DNA of 64,000 bases from the NCBI GenBank assembly GCA_034927815.1, contig JAYFPK010000029.1, positions 1-64,000 on the forward strand, written 5' to 3'. The notes beneath the pieces were generated by a model. It searched no databases, was not told where the DNA came from, and was given only the letters and a program-made list of their open reading frames with translations. The stretch is from Limiplasma sp034927815. GTDB taxonomy: Bacteria; Bacillota; Clostridia; Christensenellales; Aristaeellaceae. The translations under genes and the position numbers were made by a program. Below, in pieces: positions 1 through 6,882 of the stretch; within the stretch, counting starts at the first letter, position 1, and each line of letters opens with the position of its first letter.

Positions 1-17
1 TACAAACAAGTTCACCC

Positions 18-136
<119 letters not shown>

Positions 137-145
137 TCCACTTAT

Positions 146-176
146 GGCTGTCCAATGAACTTGGACAGCCATTTTT
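146..176 (+). terminator. rRNA operon terminator
   Basis: GGCTGTCCA and TGGACAGCC form a perfect 9 bp stem followed by ATTTTT, about 10 nt after the 5S end. This is a classical intrinsic terminator for the rRNA operon. Confidence 0.9.
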
Positions 177-177
177 C

Positions 178-214
178 TGTCAAAAGAGGCCGGCTTTGCC
201 GGCCTCTTTTGACA
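178..214 (+). terminator. second, bidirectional hairpin terminator
   Basis: A perfect 17 bp stem (178-194 with 198-214) and a 3 nt TTT loop directly follow the first terminator. The stem contains an A4 run on one arm and T4 on the other, so it could act in both directions. It probably backs up termination of rRNA transcription. Confidence 0.7.
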
Positions 215-462
215 GGCTGACGCTTGGACCGGAGCGATTTCTTTTTTCGGCAGGAATCCCCCTCCTGAACAGCGAAAAGAATGAGTCGGTTTATTCCCCA
301 AGTCTTTCTTTCTATCATAATTCATGATATGTTTATCCGCAGAGATGGAGATGATGGCCTGTGTCTGATACGCCCGGCACGGATGGTGTGACGAAGGGCT
401 TTTGCACGCCGGACGCCCTTGCATCCACACAGAGGATGAACCATCGGGCGCAAAGGAGTATC

Positions 463-861
463 GTGGTAATCCTCAAGGGCTTGCTGGGCAAACCTTTGGT
501 CAGGTATACGGCCATCAGCATTTTCGTAGCGCTGATTGATATGTGCGTATCCCGCTTGACGGAAAACTTTCTGCCATTGCTTTTGGCCAACACAGCGGGG
601 ATTGTGACAGGCTTTCTGATACAGTTTTTGTTGACGGCCCGGTTTGTATATCACAAGCGCAATCAAAAGTCATTCTTGGTATTCTTTGGCACATTTCTGC
701 TGGGGCTACTGGCGGCAAACGCCATTGTGTGGTTCTCCCGCACAGCGCTGTTTCAAAATTCGGATGCCTTCATCCCGTTTTTGGTCAGCAAGGGGCTTTC
801 CATCGTCCTTCCATTTTTCGGCAACTATTTTCTGCGCAGAAAGCTGATCGAAAGGTGCTAA
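463..861 (+). CDS. GtrA family membrane protein
   Basis: A 132-residue, four-helix membrane protein of the GtrA family, thought to help move or present undecaprenyl-phosphate-linked sugars across the membrane. The sequence begins with the typical PLVRYTAIS...ALIDM stretch and ends in a basic FLRRKLIERC tail. I chose the GTG at 463 because AAAGGAG at 452-458 lies just before it and it gives the usual family length. Earlier in-frame starts (GTG 361, ATG 436) lack a good ribosome site. A weak promoter (TATCAT at 313-318 with a poor -35) may precede it. It is the first gene of a three-gene unit with a GT2 and a GT39-like enzyme, the classic gtrA-gtrB-gtr type arrangement for envelope glycosylation. 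Confidence 0.85.
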   Translation: MVILKGLLGKPLVRYTAISIFVALIDMCVSRLTENFLPLLLANTAGIVTGFLIQFLLTARFVYHKRNQKSFLVFFGTFLLGLLAANAIVWFSRTALFQNSDAFIPFLVSKGLSIVLPFFGNYFLRRKLIERC

Positions 862-904
862 AGGCTTTGCAGTTGCCCCGGCAGGCGGCAGGAAAGGAAT
901 ACGA

Positions 905-1669
905 ATGAAAACGATTTTCGCCATTATGCCCTGCTATAATGAGCAGGAGAACATCGGCGCGTTGATAGACGCATGGCTTTCGCAGCAGGAAGCCCTTTTG
1001 AAAAGGGGCTGTTTGCTTCAAATCATCGCCATTGATGATAGCAGCACGGATCGCACAGGGGCCATTGTCCGTGAAAAGGCACGGGAATTTACCAATGTGT
1101 CATTGGTATCCCATGGAGAGAACAGGGGACTTTGCGGTGGGGTGAACACGGCAATCCGCTATTTTCTGACAAACGGCAAGCCTGGCGATTTGATGGTGCT
1201 GATGGATGGCGACAACACCCAGGAGCCCCGCTACATATTGCCCATGCTGGAGGAGCTGGCCCAGGGGTATGATTGTGTGATTGCCTCGCGGTACCAGCCG
1301 GACTCCGGCGTGGTGGGGTTATCCCGGGGCAGGACGTTTCTCAGCGATATGGCGCGGCTTTATTACCGCTTTATGCTGCGCGTACCCCGCGTGCAGGACT
1401 ATACCTGCGGCTACCGGGTCTATAGGTTTGAGATCATGCAAAAGCTGACGGAACGCTATGGAGAGGAGCCTGTGCAGGAAAAGACATTTGCCTGCATGAT
1501 GGAGCTGCTGTTCAAACTGCATTTGGCGGGCGCGGGTTTTTCGGAAACCGGTTTTACCCTGCGCTATGATAACAAAGGTGGGGAGAGTAAAATGCGAGTG
1601 CTGAGCACGATGAAAAACAGCCTTGTGGTGGCGCTGAAGCTCAGCCGCAAAAGGGAGAATAGACCATGA
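905..1669 (+). CDS. GT2 polyprenyl-phosphate glycosyltransferase (GtrB/DPM1-like)
   Basis: This 254-residue GT-A fold glycosyltransferase lacks the C-terminal membrane helices of long GtrB proteins. Visible motifs are the N-terminal MPCYNEQENI, IAIDDSSTDRTG, and LMDGDNTQEP, the nucleotide-sugar and metal binding acidic motif. It probably loads a sugar from a nucleotide sugar onto a polyprenyl phosphate at the inner membrane face. AAAGGA precedes the ATG. It lies 43 nt after the GtrA gene, and its stop overlaps the next start (ATGA). The transferred sugar cannot be read from sequence. Confidence 0.88.
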   Translation: MKTIFAIMPCYNEQENIGALIDAWLSQQEALLKRGCLLQIIAIDDSSTDRTGAIVREKAREFTNVSLVSHGENRGLCGGVNTAIRYFLTNGKPGDLMVLMDGDNTQEPRYILPMLEELAQGYDCVIASRYQPDSGVVGLSRGRTFLSDMARLYYRFMLRVPRVQDYTCGYRVYRFEIMQKLTERYGEEPVQEKTFACMMELLFKLHLAGAGFSETGFTLRYDNKGGESKMRVLSTMKNSLVVALKLSRKRENRP

Positions 1670-3207
1670 CTTTTCTGAAAAAGGAAAAACAGCATCTTGG
1701 GGCCTATTTTTGCTTCTTCTGCTTTACGGTATACTTCACCCTCACCACTGCTTATTTCCCTTTTTCCGCCCGGCACCTGGGGTTTGACCAAGGGGTGTTT
1801 TCCTATGTAGGGCTGGCAATGTCCAGGGGACTTGTGCCCTATCTTCAGGCGTGGGACAACAAGGGCCCGCTTTTGTACGTTATCAATATGACGGCGCAGT
1901 TGCTGCATTATGAATACGGCATGTTTCCCATTGAGATGGTAACGTTGTTTTTCACCATGGCGCTGCTGTATAAGGGAGCGCTGCTTTTGACGGCGAACAA
2001 GCCGCTGGCGGCCACTTCGGCCGCATTCCCCATGATGCTGCTGTCCATTTGCCTGCAGGGCGGCAATATGTCCGAGGAGTTCTCGCTGCCGTTTTTGGCG
2101 CTGATTATGTATTATGCGGTAAGGTTTTATGTGCAAGGGCAGACCTTGGGCCGCCTGCCCATGTTTTGGGTGGGGGTATCCGTTGGCGCGGTGTTTTTGC
2201 TGCGGGTGAACAACCTTGCCTTTCCCGTCGCTATCGCCCTGACGATGATCTATACCCTGTGCAAAGCCAAAAGATGGGCCATGCTGGGCAGAGTGATCCT
2301 GTGGGTGGTAGTTGGGTTTGCCTGCATGGCGGCGCCGTTTTTTGTGTACCTGGCTGCGCATGGCGCATTATGGGCCTATGCGCAGGCGGCGCTGTTTACG
2401 CTGTCCAGCTTTACGCATCCGGGCAAGCTTCAAAGCCTGAAAAACATCCATGATATGTTGGTGGGCGCAAACATTACAGGGCTGCTTCCCGTATCCATTG
2501 TCTTTTTGGTGCTGCTGCCGGCCTGGGGGATTGCCCGGCGGCGTTTGCCGGAAAGGCTGTACTATCCCTTGTGGTTTTGCTTTTGGGGCATGCTTCTCAA
2601 CCTGGCGCTGAACAGCCTGTCGGGCTATGGGTTTTATCACTATTGCATGACGTTCATCCCCATACTGGCGCTTCCGCTGGCGTGGATGCTGCATGGCGTG
2701 TATCAAGCGCTGCACAAGCTGACGGCCTCAGGCCTGAAAAGCGCGGCGCTCCTCATCGCCGCGGTCTTCTTCCTCTCCTTTGATTCCTTTACGTATACCA
2801 CGGATTTCATCATTGGCAATGTCCGGGAGAGGAATGGCCCCTATAACTCCATGCCTTACCTGACGGACTATATCCTCTCCGCGACGGAGGAAACGGACCG
2901 TATCCAGCTGATTGGCAAGAGCGCCGCCCCAGCCATGTATTACCACACCAAACGGCTGGCGGCGTCCAAGTATTTCTATACGGAGATACCCGCCTTTACG
3001 CCCGAGCTTGTGCAGGAAGCCCAGGAGGATGTGGCGGCCTCCATCCTTCGGGAGAAGCCCAAATTGATTCTGTTTGCCAAAGAAAATGAGCGGGATGCCT
3101 TTGTGCAAAGCGTGGAGGAGGGCTTTGGCATGGCGGAGTACCTTGCCCGGCACTATCAGCAGCAGGAGAATGTGCCCAATTACTATATCGCATATCTGCG
3201 GCGCTAG
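1666..3207 (+). CDS. GT39-like (PMT_2/ArnT-type) membrane glycosyltransferase
   Basis: A 513-residue polytopic protein with about ten hydrophobic segments and a soluble C-terminal part. The motif AWDNKGPLLY near residues 62-71 resembles the DHKGPL motif of bacterial dolichyl-phosphate-mannose-type (GT-C) enzymes, and an acidic residue lies in the first outside loop (FDQGVF). It would use the polyprenyl-linked sugar made by the upstream GT2 enzyme to decorate an envelope polymer or protein. The start overlaps the GT2 stop by 4 nt, which implies translational coupling. Acceptor unknown. Confidence 0.8.
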   Translation: MTFLKKEKQHLGAYFCFFCFTVYFTLTTAYFPFSARHLGFDQGVFSYVGLAMSRGLVPYLQAWDNKGPLLYVINMTAQLLHYEYGMFPIEMVTLFFTMALLYKGALLLTANKPLAATSAAFPMMLLSICLQGGNMSEEFSLPFLALIMYYAVRFYVQGQTLGRLPMFWVGVSVGAVFLLRVNNLAFPVAIALTMIYTLCKAKRWAMLGRVILWVVVGFACMAAPFFVYLAAHGALWAYAQAALFTLSSFTHPGKLQSLKNIHDMLVGANITGLLPVSIVFLVLLPAWGIARRRLPERLYYPLWFCFWGMLLNLALNSLSGYGFYHYCMTFIPILALPLAWMLHGVYQALHKLTASGLKSAALLIAAVFFLSFDSFTYTTDFIIGNVRERNGPYNSMPYLTDYILSATEETDRIQLIGKSAAPAMYYHTKRLAASKYFYTEIPAFTPELVQEAQEDVAASILREKPKLILFAKENERDAFVQSVEEGFGMAEYLARHYQQQENVPNYYIAYLRR

Positions 3208-3221
3208 CGCATCCCCTTTTT

Positions 3222-3400
3222 GGAGCGGCCTTTTTACGCCGGAGGAGGGCGGGTTTCCTAAGCACAGGACAGGGGAGTACCGGGCGAAGAACACAGCTTT
3301 GGTCATCAGCCGGGGAGTGGACTATTGCCCGCATCTGCCGCGCCTCTTTATTCCGTAGAATCCCACGGAGCTGTTTGAGCGGGGACCCGTCAAGGCAATC
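3222..3400 (+). pseudogene. remnant of a metallophosphoesterase C-terminus
   Basis: In one frame this stretch reads EEGGFPKHRTGEYR, then TALVISRGVDY, LPRLFIP, an in-frame TAG at 3356-3358, and NPTELFERG. This closely follows the C-terminal end of YkuE/YaeI-type metallophosphoesterases (GxFPK...G.Y, SRG, R..NPPEL). No start or catalytic N-terminal part remains, and the 5' end runs into the preceding GT39-like gene. I read it as a decayed gene tail. The limits are approximate. The match is by eye from family memory. Confidence 0.5.
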
Positions 3401-3431
3401 CGGGAGATCACATCCTGTAGGGAAACGACAT

Positions 3432-3465
3432 GCCCCCGCTGCTCTTACGGGCGCGGGGGCTTTTT
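3432..3465 (+). terminator. intrinsic terminator of the glycosyltransferase unit
   Basis: GCCCCCGC (3432-3439) and GCGGGGGC (3453-3460) pair and are followed by TTTTT. It ends plus-strand transcription before the convergent NifX-like gene. Confidence 0.8.
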
Positions 3466-3541
3466 GCCTATTTATTTTTGCGCGCCCAGGAGAAACCGGA
3501 AGGCCGCAGTGCGGTTGCTTTATCCTTTTGCCCTTTCCCTA

Positions 3542-3934
3542 TCAGGGGTGATCGTGCCCGCCGCAGCCGTGTTCAGCGCATACGCCGCTGTGATGCTCGC
3601 CATGGTGGTCGCAGGCGGCCTCCGAATCGAACACGAGCGTTTGGGCAAGCAAAGCCTCCACAGCCTCGTCCGCCTTTCCGGATACGCCGCCGTACAGCGT
3701 GATATTCGCCTCGGCCAAGGCTCTTTTGGCCCCGTCCCCAATGCCGCCGCAGATCAGCGTATCCACGTGCAGCTTTTGGAGGATATCCGCCAAGGCGCCA
3801 TGGCCGCTGCCGTTGGTATTGACCGTGGTGGCTACCGTGACTCTGCCGTCCTCAACGTCGTAGATTTTAAACCGCTCCGTATGGCCGAAATGCTGAAACA
3901 CCTCTTGGTTTTCATAGGGTACCGCGATTCTCAT
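3542..3934 (-). CDS. NifX/NifB-like dinitrogenase cofactor family protein with Cys/His tail
   Basis: A 130-residue protein. Residues 1-105 match the NifX/NifB-C (COG1433) fold: MRIAVPYENQEVFQHFGHTERF, then GGIGDGAKRALAEANITLYGG. The last ~22 residues are rich in His and Cys (DHHGEHHSGVCAEHGCGGHDHP), a probable metal-binding tail. Members outside nitrogen fixers are thought to handle iron-sulfur or iron-molybdenum type clusters. No nitrogenase genes are in the window. It lies 36 nt downstream of the DUF134 gene and is probably cotranscribed with it. Confidence 0.85.
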   Translation of the reverse strand: MRIAVPYENQEVFQHFGHTERFKIYDVEDGRVTVATTVNTNGSGHGALADILQKLHVDTLICGGIGDGAKRALAEANITLYGGVSGKADEAVEALLAQTLVFDSEAACDHHGEHHSGVCAEHGCGGHDHP

Positions 3935-3970
3935 GCTATTTCCCCGCTTTCGATGTTTTATGGCCCTTTT

Positions 3971-4348
3971 TTACCCCTCGTCCTTGCTTGCAACGGGCTT
4001 TCCGCCGCAGCGGTGCCGTTGGCATCCGCCGCACACGCAGGCTTTTTCCAGGCCGTCGCAAAGGAGATAATCCCCGCCCTGGATCAGCAGCGCCTTTCCG
4101 TTTACCAGGGAATCCGCCAGCTTTTTTCTGGCTCCGTCATAGATCCCCTGAACCGTGGTGCGGGCCACCTCCATCTGTTTGGCGCATTCCTCCTGGGTAA
4201 AGCCCTGAAGGTCGATCAAGCGGATGGTCTCGTACTCATCCACGGTCATGGCCACCGCTTCATCCGCGGCGTGTGGGCCGCCCAGGGGGCCAAACCAGGC
4301 GCTTTCCGGCAAGCTGCACACCCTTCGGCATTTTCTTGGCCTTGGCAC
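3971..4348 (-). CDS. DUF134 family HTH protein with Cys-rich C-terminus
   Basis: A 125-residue protein that starts with the family hallmark PRPRKCRRV. The GTG at 4348-4346 was chosen because DUF134 proteins begin exactly there and AGGTGG lies 5 nt before it; upstream in-frame codons would add about 31 atypical residues. Residues 36-80 form a sigma-70 region 4-like helix-turn-helix (TVDEYETIRLIDLQGFTQEE...ARTTVQGIY). The C-terminus (ACVCGGCQRHRCGG) has four cysteines that could hold metal or a cluster. It is probably a regulator, perhaps redox or metal sensing, of its own operon with the NifX-like gene; the CATATG repeats around its promoter support autoregulation. Confidence 0.85.
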   Translation of the reverse strand: MPRPRKCRRVCSLPESAWFGPLGGPHAADEAVAMTVDEYETIRLIDLQGFTQEECAKQMEVARTTVQGIYDGARKKLADSLVNGKALLIQGGDYLLCDGLEKACVCGGCQRHRCGGKPVASKDEG

Positions 4349-4428
4349 TTTTCCACCTCGATTCACAGGCAAAAATGGCGGCATCACCCTCTGCGCTGCC
4401 CGCTTTCTCATTGTACTTTGATAATTTA

Positions 4429-4480
4429 TGACATATGCCATTTACGAATCTCATCATACAAGCTTTTCCGGCATATGTCA
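4429..4480. promoter_or_regulatory. twin CATATG operator repeats around the DUF134 promoter
   Basis: TGACATATGCC at 4429-4439 is repeated as its exact reverse complement GGCATATGTCA at 4470-4480. Each half is itself a near-palindrome TGRCATATGYCA, with centres 40 bp apart. One copy overlaps the -35 box and the other lies just downstream of the predicted start of transcription. This is the layout of a repressor operator pair, most likely for DUF134 itself. Confidence 0.6.
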
Positions 4481-4481
4481 A
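4453..4481 (-). promoter_or_regulatory. sigma-A promoter of the DUF134-NifX operon
   Basis: On the minus strand TTGACA (4481-4476), a 17 bp spacer, and TATGAT (4458-4453) form a near-consensus promoter about 105 nt upstream of the GTG start. Confidence 0.8.
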
Positions 4482-4496
4482 TAATTTTTTGAAAAT

Positions 4497-4522
4497 AGAA
4501 AAAAGGCCCTTATAGAAGGGCC
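4497..4522 (-). terminator. terminator of glnN
   Basis: On the minus strand GGCCCTT, a short loop and AAGGGCC are followed by a run of T. It lies about 130 nt past the glnN stop. The space between holds nothing else that I recognise. Confidence 0.8.
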
Positions 4523-4653
4523 AAAATGGAGGGGATAGGCCCGGGGATGTACTCCTGGGGCAGGTACGGCGGCTGTCAGGGAGGGCGCCCGGCAGAGCAG
4601 GCCCCGGAGCGGGAAGATGCCAAAAGGCAGTGCAAAACCTCGCCGTTTTACGG

Positions 4654-6744
4654 TCACACGTTGCTCAGCAATTCCTGATAGGTGGGCATGGGCCAATACT
4701 CCGCCCCCACCAAGGTTTCCAGGGTGTCGCCCGCTTCCCGGAGCCTTTGCATGGCGGCAAAGATCACGTCCCGGGTATACTGGGCCCTTTCCAGGACAGG
4801 GCCGTCCTGGGGCTGCTCCTTTAAGGACTTCTCCAGCACGTTTACCTCCCGGGTCAGGGCGTCCATCTGGGCGGCGATGTCCGCCAGCAAGGCGGTCTCG
4901 GTTCCCAAAGAACCGCCGGGAAGGAGCTCCTTTTTCAGAAGGGCCTCCTGGGCCACATCCTTGGAGTAGGCGATGGCGGCGGGGAGGATCATCCTGCGGG
5001 CCATGTCCAGCATGCAAAGGGCCTCGATGTCGATGATCTTGATGTAATTTTCCATGTGGATTTCGTAGCGGCTGTGGACCTCCTGGCTGCTGAAAACCTT
5101 GTGGGTCTCAAAGAGCTTGATGTTCTTCTCCAGCAGGTAATAGGGCAGCGCTTCCACGGTGTTTTTCAGGTTCAAAAGGCCGCGCTTTTCAGCCTCCTTC
5201 ACCCAGGACTCATCGTAGCCGTTGCCGTTGAAGATGATGCGCATGTGCTTGCTGAGCACCCGGCGGATCAGGGCGTTGAGGGCGGCGGTAAAGTCCGGGG
5301 CGGCCTCCAGCTCGTCGGCATAGTTTTTGAGGCTTTCGGCAATGGCGGTGTTGAGCATCACGTTGGGGCCGCTGATACTGGCGGAGCTGCCCAGGCTGCG
5401 GAACTCGAACTTGTTGCCGGTAAAGGCAAAGGGCGAGGTGCGGTTGCGGTCCGTGGAGTCCTTGGGGAACTTGGGCAGCACATGGACCCCCAGGCGCATC
5501 TGGGTGCGTCCCGGAGAGGCGTAGGCCCGCTCGCTGACAATGGAGTCGATGATCTGGTTCAGCTCGTCTCCCAGGAAGATGCTGATGATGGCCGGGGGCG
5601 CTTCGTACCCTCCCAGGCGGTGGTCGTTCCCGGGGCTGGAAACGGCGATGCGCCGCAGGTCCTGAGAATCGTCCACTGCTTCGATGACGGCGCTGAGGAA
5701 CAGCAGGAATTGCGCGTTCTCACAGGGGGTATCCCCGGGGTCCAGGAGATTGGCGCCGGTGTTGGTGGACAGGGCGTAGTTGTTGTGCTTGCCGCTGCCG
5801 TTGATCCTGCCGAAGGGCTTTTCATGGAGCAGGCAGACCATGCCGTAGCGGTCCGCCACCTTCTTCATGATGTCCATTACCAGTTGGTTGTGGTCCGCGG
5901 CGATGTTCACGGTGGAGAACACCGGCACCATCTCGTGCTGGCAAGGGGCGGCCTCGTTGTGCTCCGTTTTGCAGAGCACCCCCAGCCGCCAAAGCTCCTG
6001 GTTGAGCTCGTTCATGAATTGCTGTACCCTGGGCTTGATGACCCCGAAATAGTGGTCGTCCAGCTCCTGGCCCTTGGGGGGCTTGGCCCCGAAGAGGGTA
6101 CGGCCCGTATGGATCAAATCGGGGCGCTTGCGGTAGGTGGCTTTATCCACCAGAAAATACTCCTGCTCCGCCCCCACGGTGGGCAAAACCCTGGTCACGT
6201 CCTCGTTGCCAAAGAGCCGAAGCACCCGCAGGGCCTGGCGGTTTAAGGCCTCCATGGAGCGCAGCAGGGGCGTTTTCTGGTCCAGGGCCTCGCCGCCGTA
6301 GCTGCAAAAGGCCGTGGGGATGCACAGCGTGCCGTCCTTGATGAAGGCGTAGCTGGTGGGGTCCCAGGTGGTATAGCCCCGGGCCTCAAAGGTGGCCCGA
6401 AGGCCGCCGGAGGGGAAGGAGCTGGCATCCGGCTCGCCCCGGACTAATTCCTTGCCGCTGAACTCCAAAAGGATGGAGCCGCCCGCCTGGGGGCAGACAA
6501 AGGACTCGTGCTTTTCGGCGGTGACGCCGGTCATAGGCTGGAACCAATGGGTATAATGGGTGGCCCCATGCTCCAGGGCCCAGTCCTTCATGGCGGAGGC
6601 CACGGACCCCGCCATGGCGGGGTCCAAAGAACGCCCTTGCTCGATGGTGCGTTTCAGGGCCAGGTAGGTCTCGGCGGGAAGGCGTTCCCTCATGGCGGCG
6701 TCATTGAACACCGCTTCTCCAAAAATCTCGCAGGGATTGGCCAA
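4654..6744 (-). CDS. glnN: type III glutamine synthetase
   Basis: Type III glutamine synthetase, which condenses ammonia and glutamate with ATP. The protein of 696 residues has the family's usual ~700 length. N-terminal PCEIFGEAVFNDAAMRERLP is the GSIII signature, and the catalytic region includes EQEYFLVDK, HNEAAPCQHEMVP, the NxxGSGKHNN-like loop and the NRTSPFAFTGNKFEFR segment. The start is inferred as TTG at 6744-6742: AAAGGGG lies 8 nt before it and known family members begin here. Longer in-frame starts would run through the terminator hairpin. The gene stands alone with its own promoter and terminator. Confidence 0.95.
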   Translation of the reverse strand: MANPCEIFGEAVFNDAAMRERLPAETYLALKRTIEQGRSLDPAMAGSVASAMKDWALEHGATHYTHWFQPMTGVTAEKHESFVCPQAGGSILLEFSGKELVRGEPDASSFPSGGLRATFEARGYTTWDPTSYAFIKDGTLCIPTAFCSYGGEALDQKTPLLRSMEALNRQALRVLRLFGNEDVTRVLPTVGAEQEYFLVDKATYRKRPDLIHTGRTLFGAKPPKGQELDDHYFGVIKPRVQQFMNELNQELWRLGVLCKTEHNEAAPCQHEMVPVFSTVNIAADHNQLVMDIMKKVADRYGMVCLLHEKPFGRINGSGKHNNYALSTNTGANLLDPGDTPCENAQFLLFLSAVIEAVDDSQDLRRIAVSSPGNDHRLGGYEAPPAIISIFLGDELNQIIDSIVSERAYASPGRTQMRLGVHVLPKFPKDSTDRNRTSPFAFTGNKFEFRSLGSSASISGPNVMLNTAIAESLKNYADELEAAPDFTAALNALIRRVLSKHMRIIFNGNGYDESWVKEAEKRGLLNLKNTVEALPYYLLEKNIKLFETHKVFSSQEVHSRYEIHMENYIKIIDIEALCMLDMARRMILPAAIAYSKDVAQEALLKKELLPGGSLGTETALLADIAAQMDALTREVNVLEKSLKEQPQDGPVLERAQYTRDVIFAAMQRLREAGDTLETLVGAEYWPMPTYQELLSNV

Positions 6745-6787
6745 GGACAGGACCCCTTTCTCAAGCGGCAGGTAGGCTCTGGGGGTC

Positions 6788-6816
6788 AGTATATCGAAAA
6801 ACAGCGCCGGGGGCAA
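6788..6816 (-). promoter_or_regulatory. glnN promoter embedded in the upstream terminator
   Basis: On the minus strand TTGCCC (6816-6811), a 17 bp spacer, and TATACT (6793-6788). The -35 box lies in the loop and arm of the 6801-6832 hairpin. The predicted leader is about 37 nt. Confidence 0.6.
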
Positions 6817-6837
6817 GTACCCCCGGCGCTGTTTTTT
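6797..6837. terminator. bidirectional terminator between glnN and the secreted-protein operon
   Basis: ACAGCGCCGGGGG (6801-6813) and CCCCCGGCGCTGT (6820-6832) form a perfect 13 bp stem, with T runs on both strands. On the minus strand it closes the operon that ends at 6883. Confidence 0.85.
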
Positions 6838-6882
6838 CGGAAACGGAGAGGAAACCCCCATTTTGCACAATGGCCGAGGCCG

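Noticed and set aside
3971..4441. A longer DUF134 protein starting at 4441.
   Set aside because: The extra residues are unlike the family and include the predicted transcription start and operator; the GTG at 4348 fits the family start.
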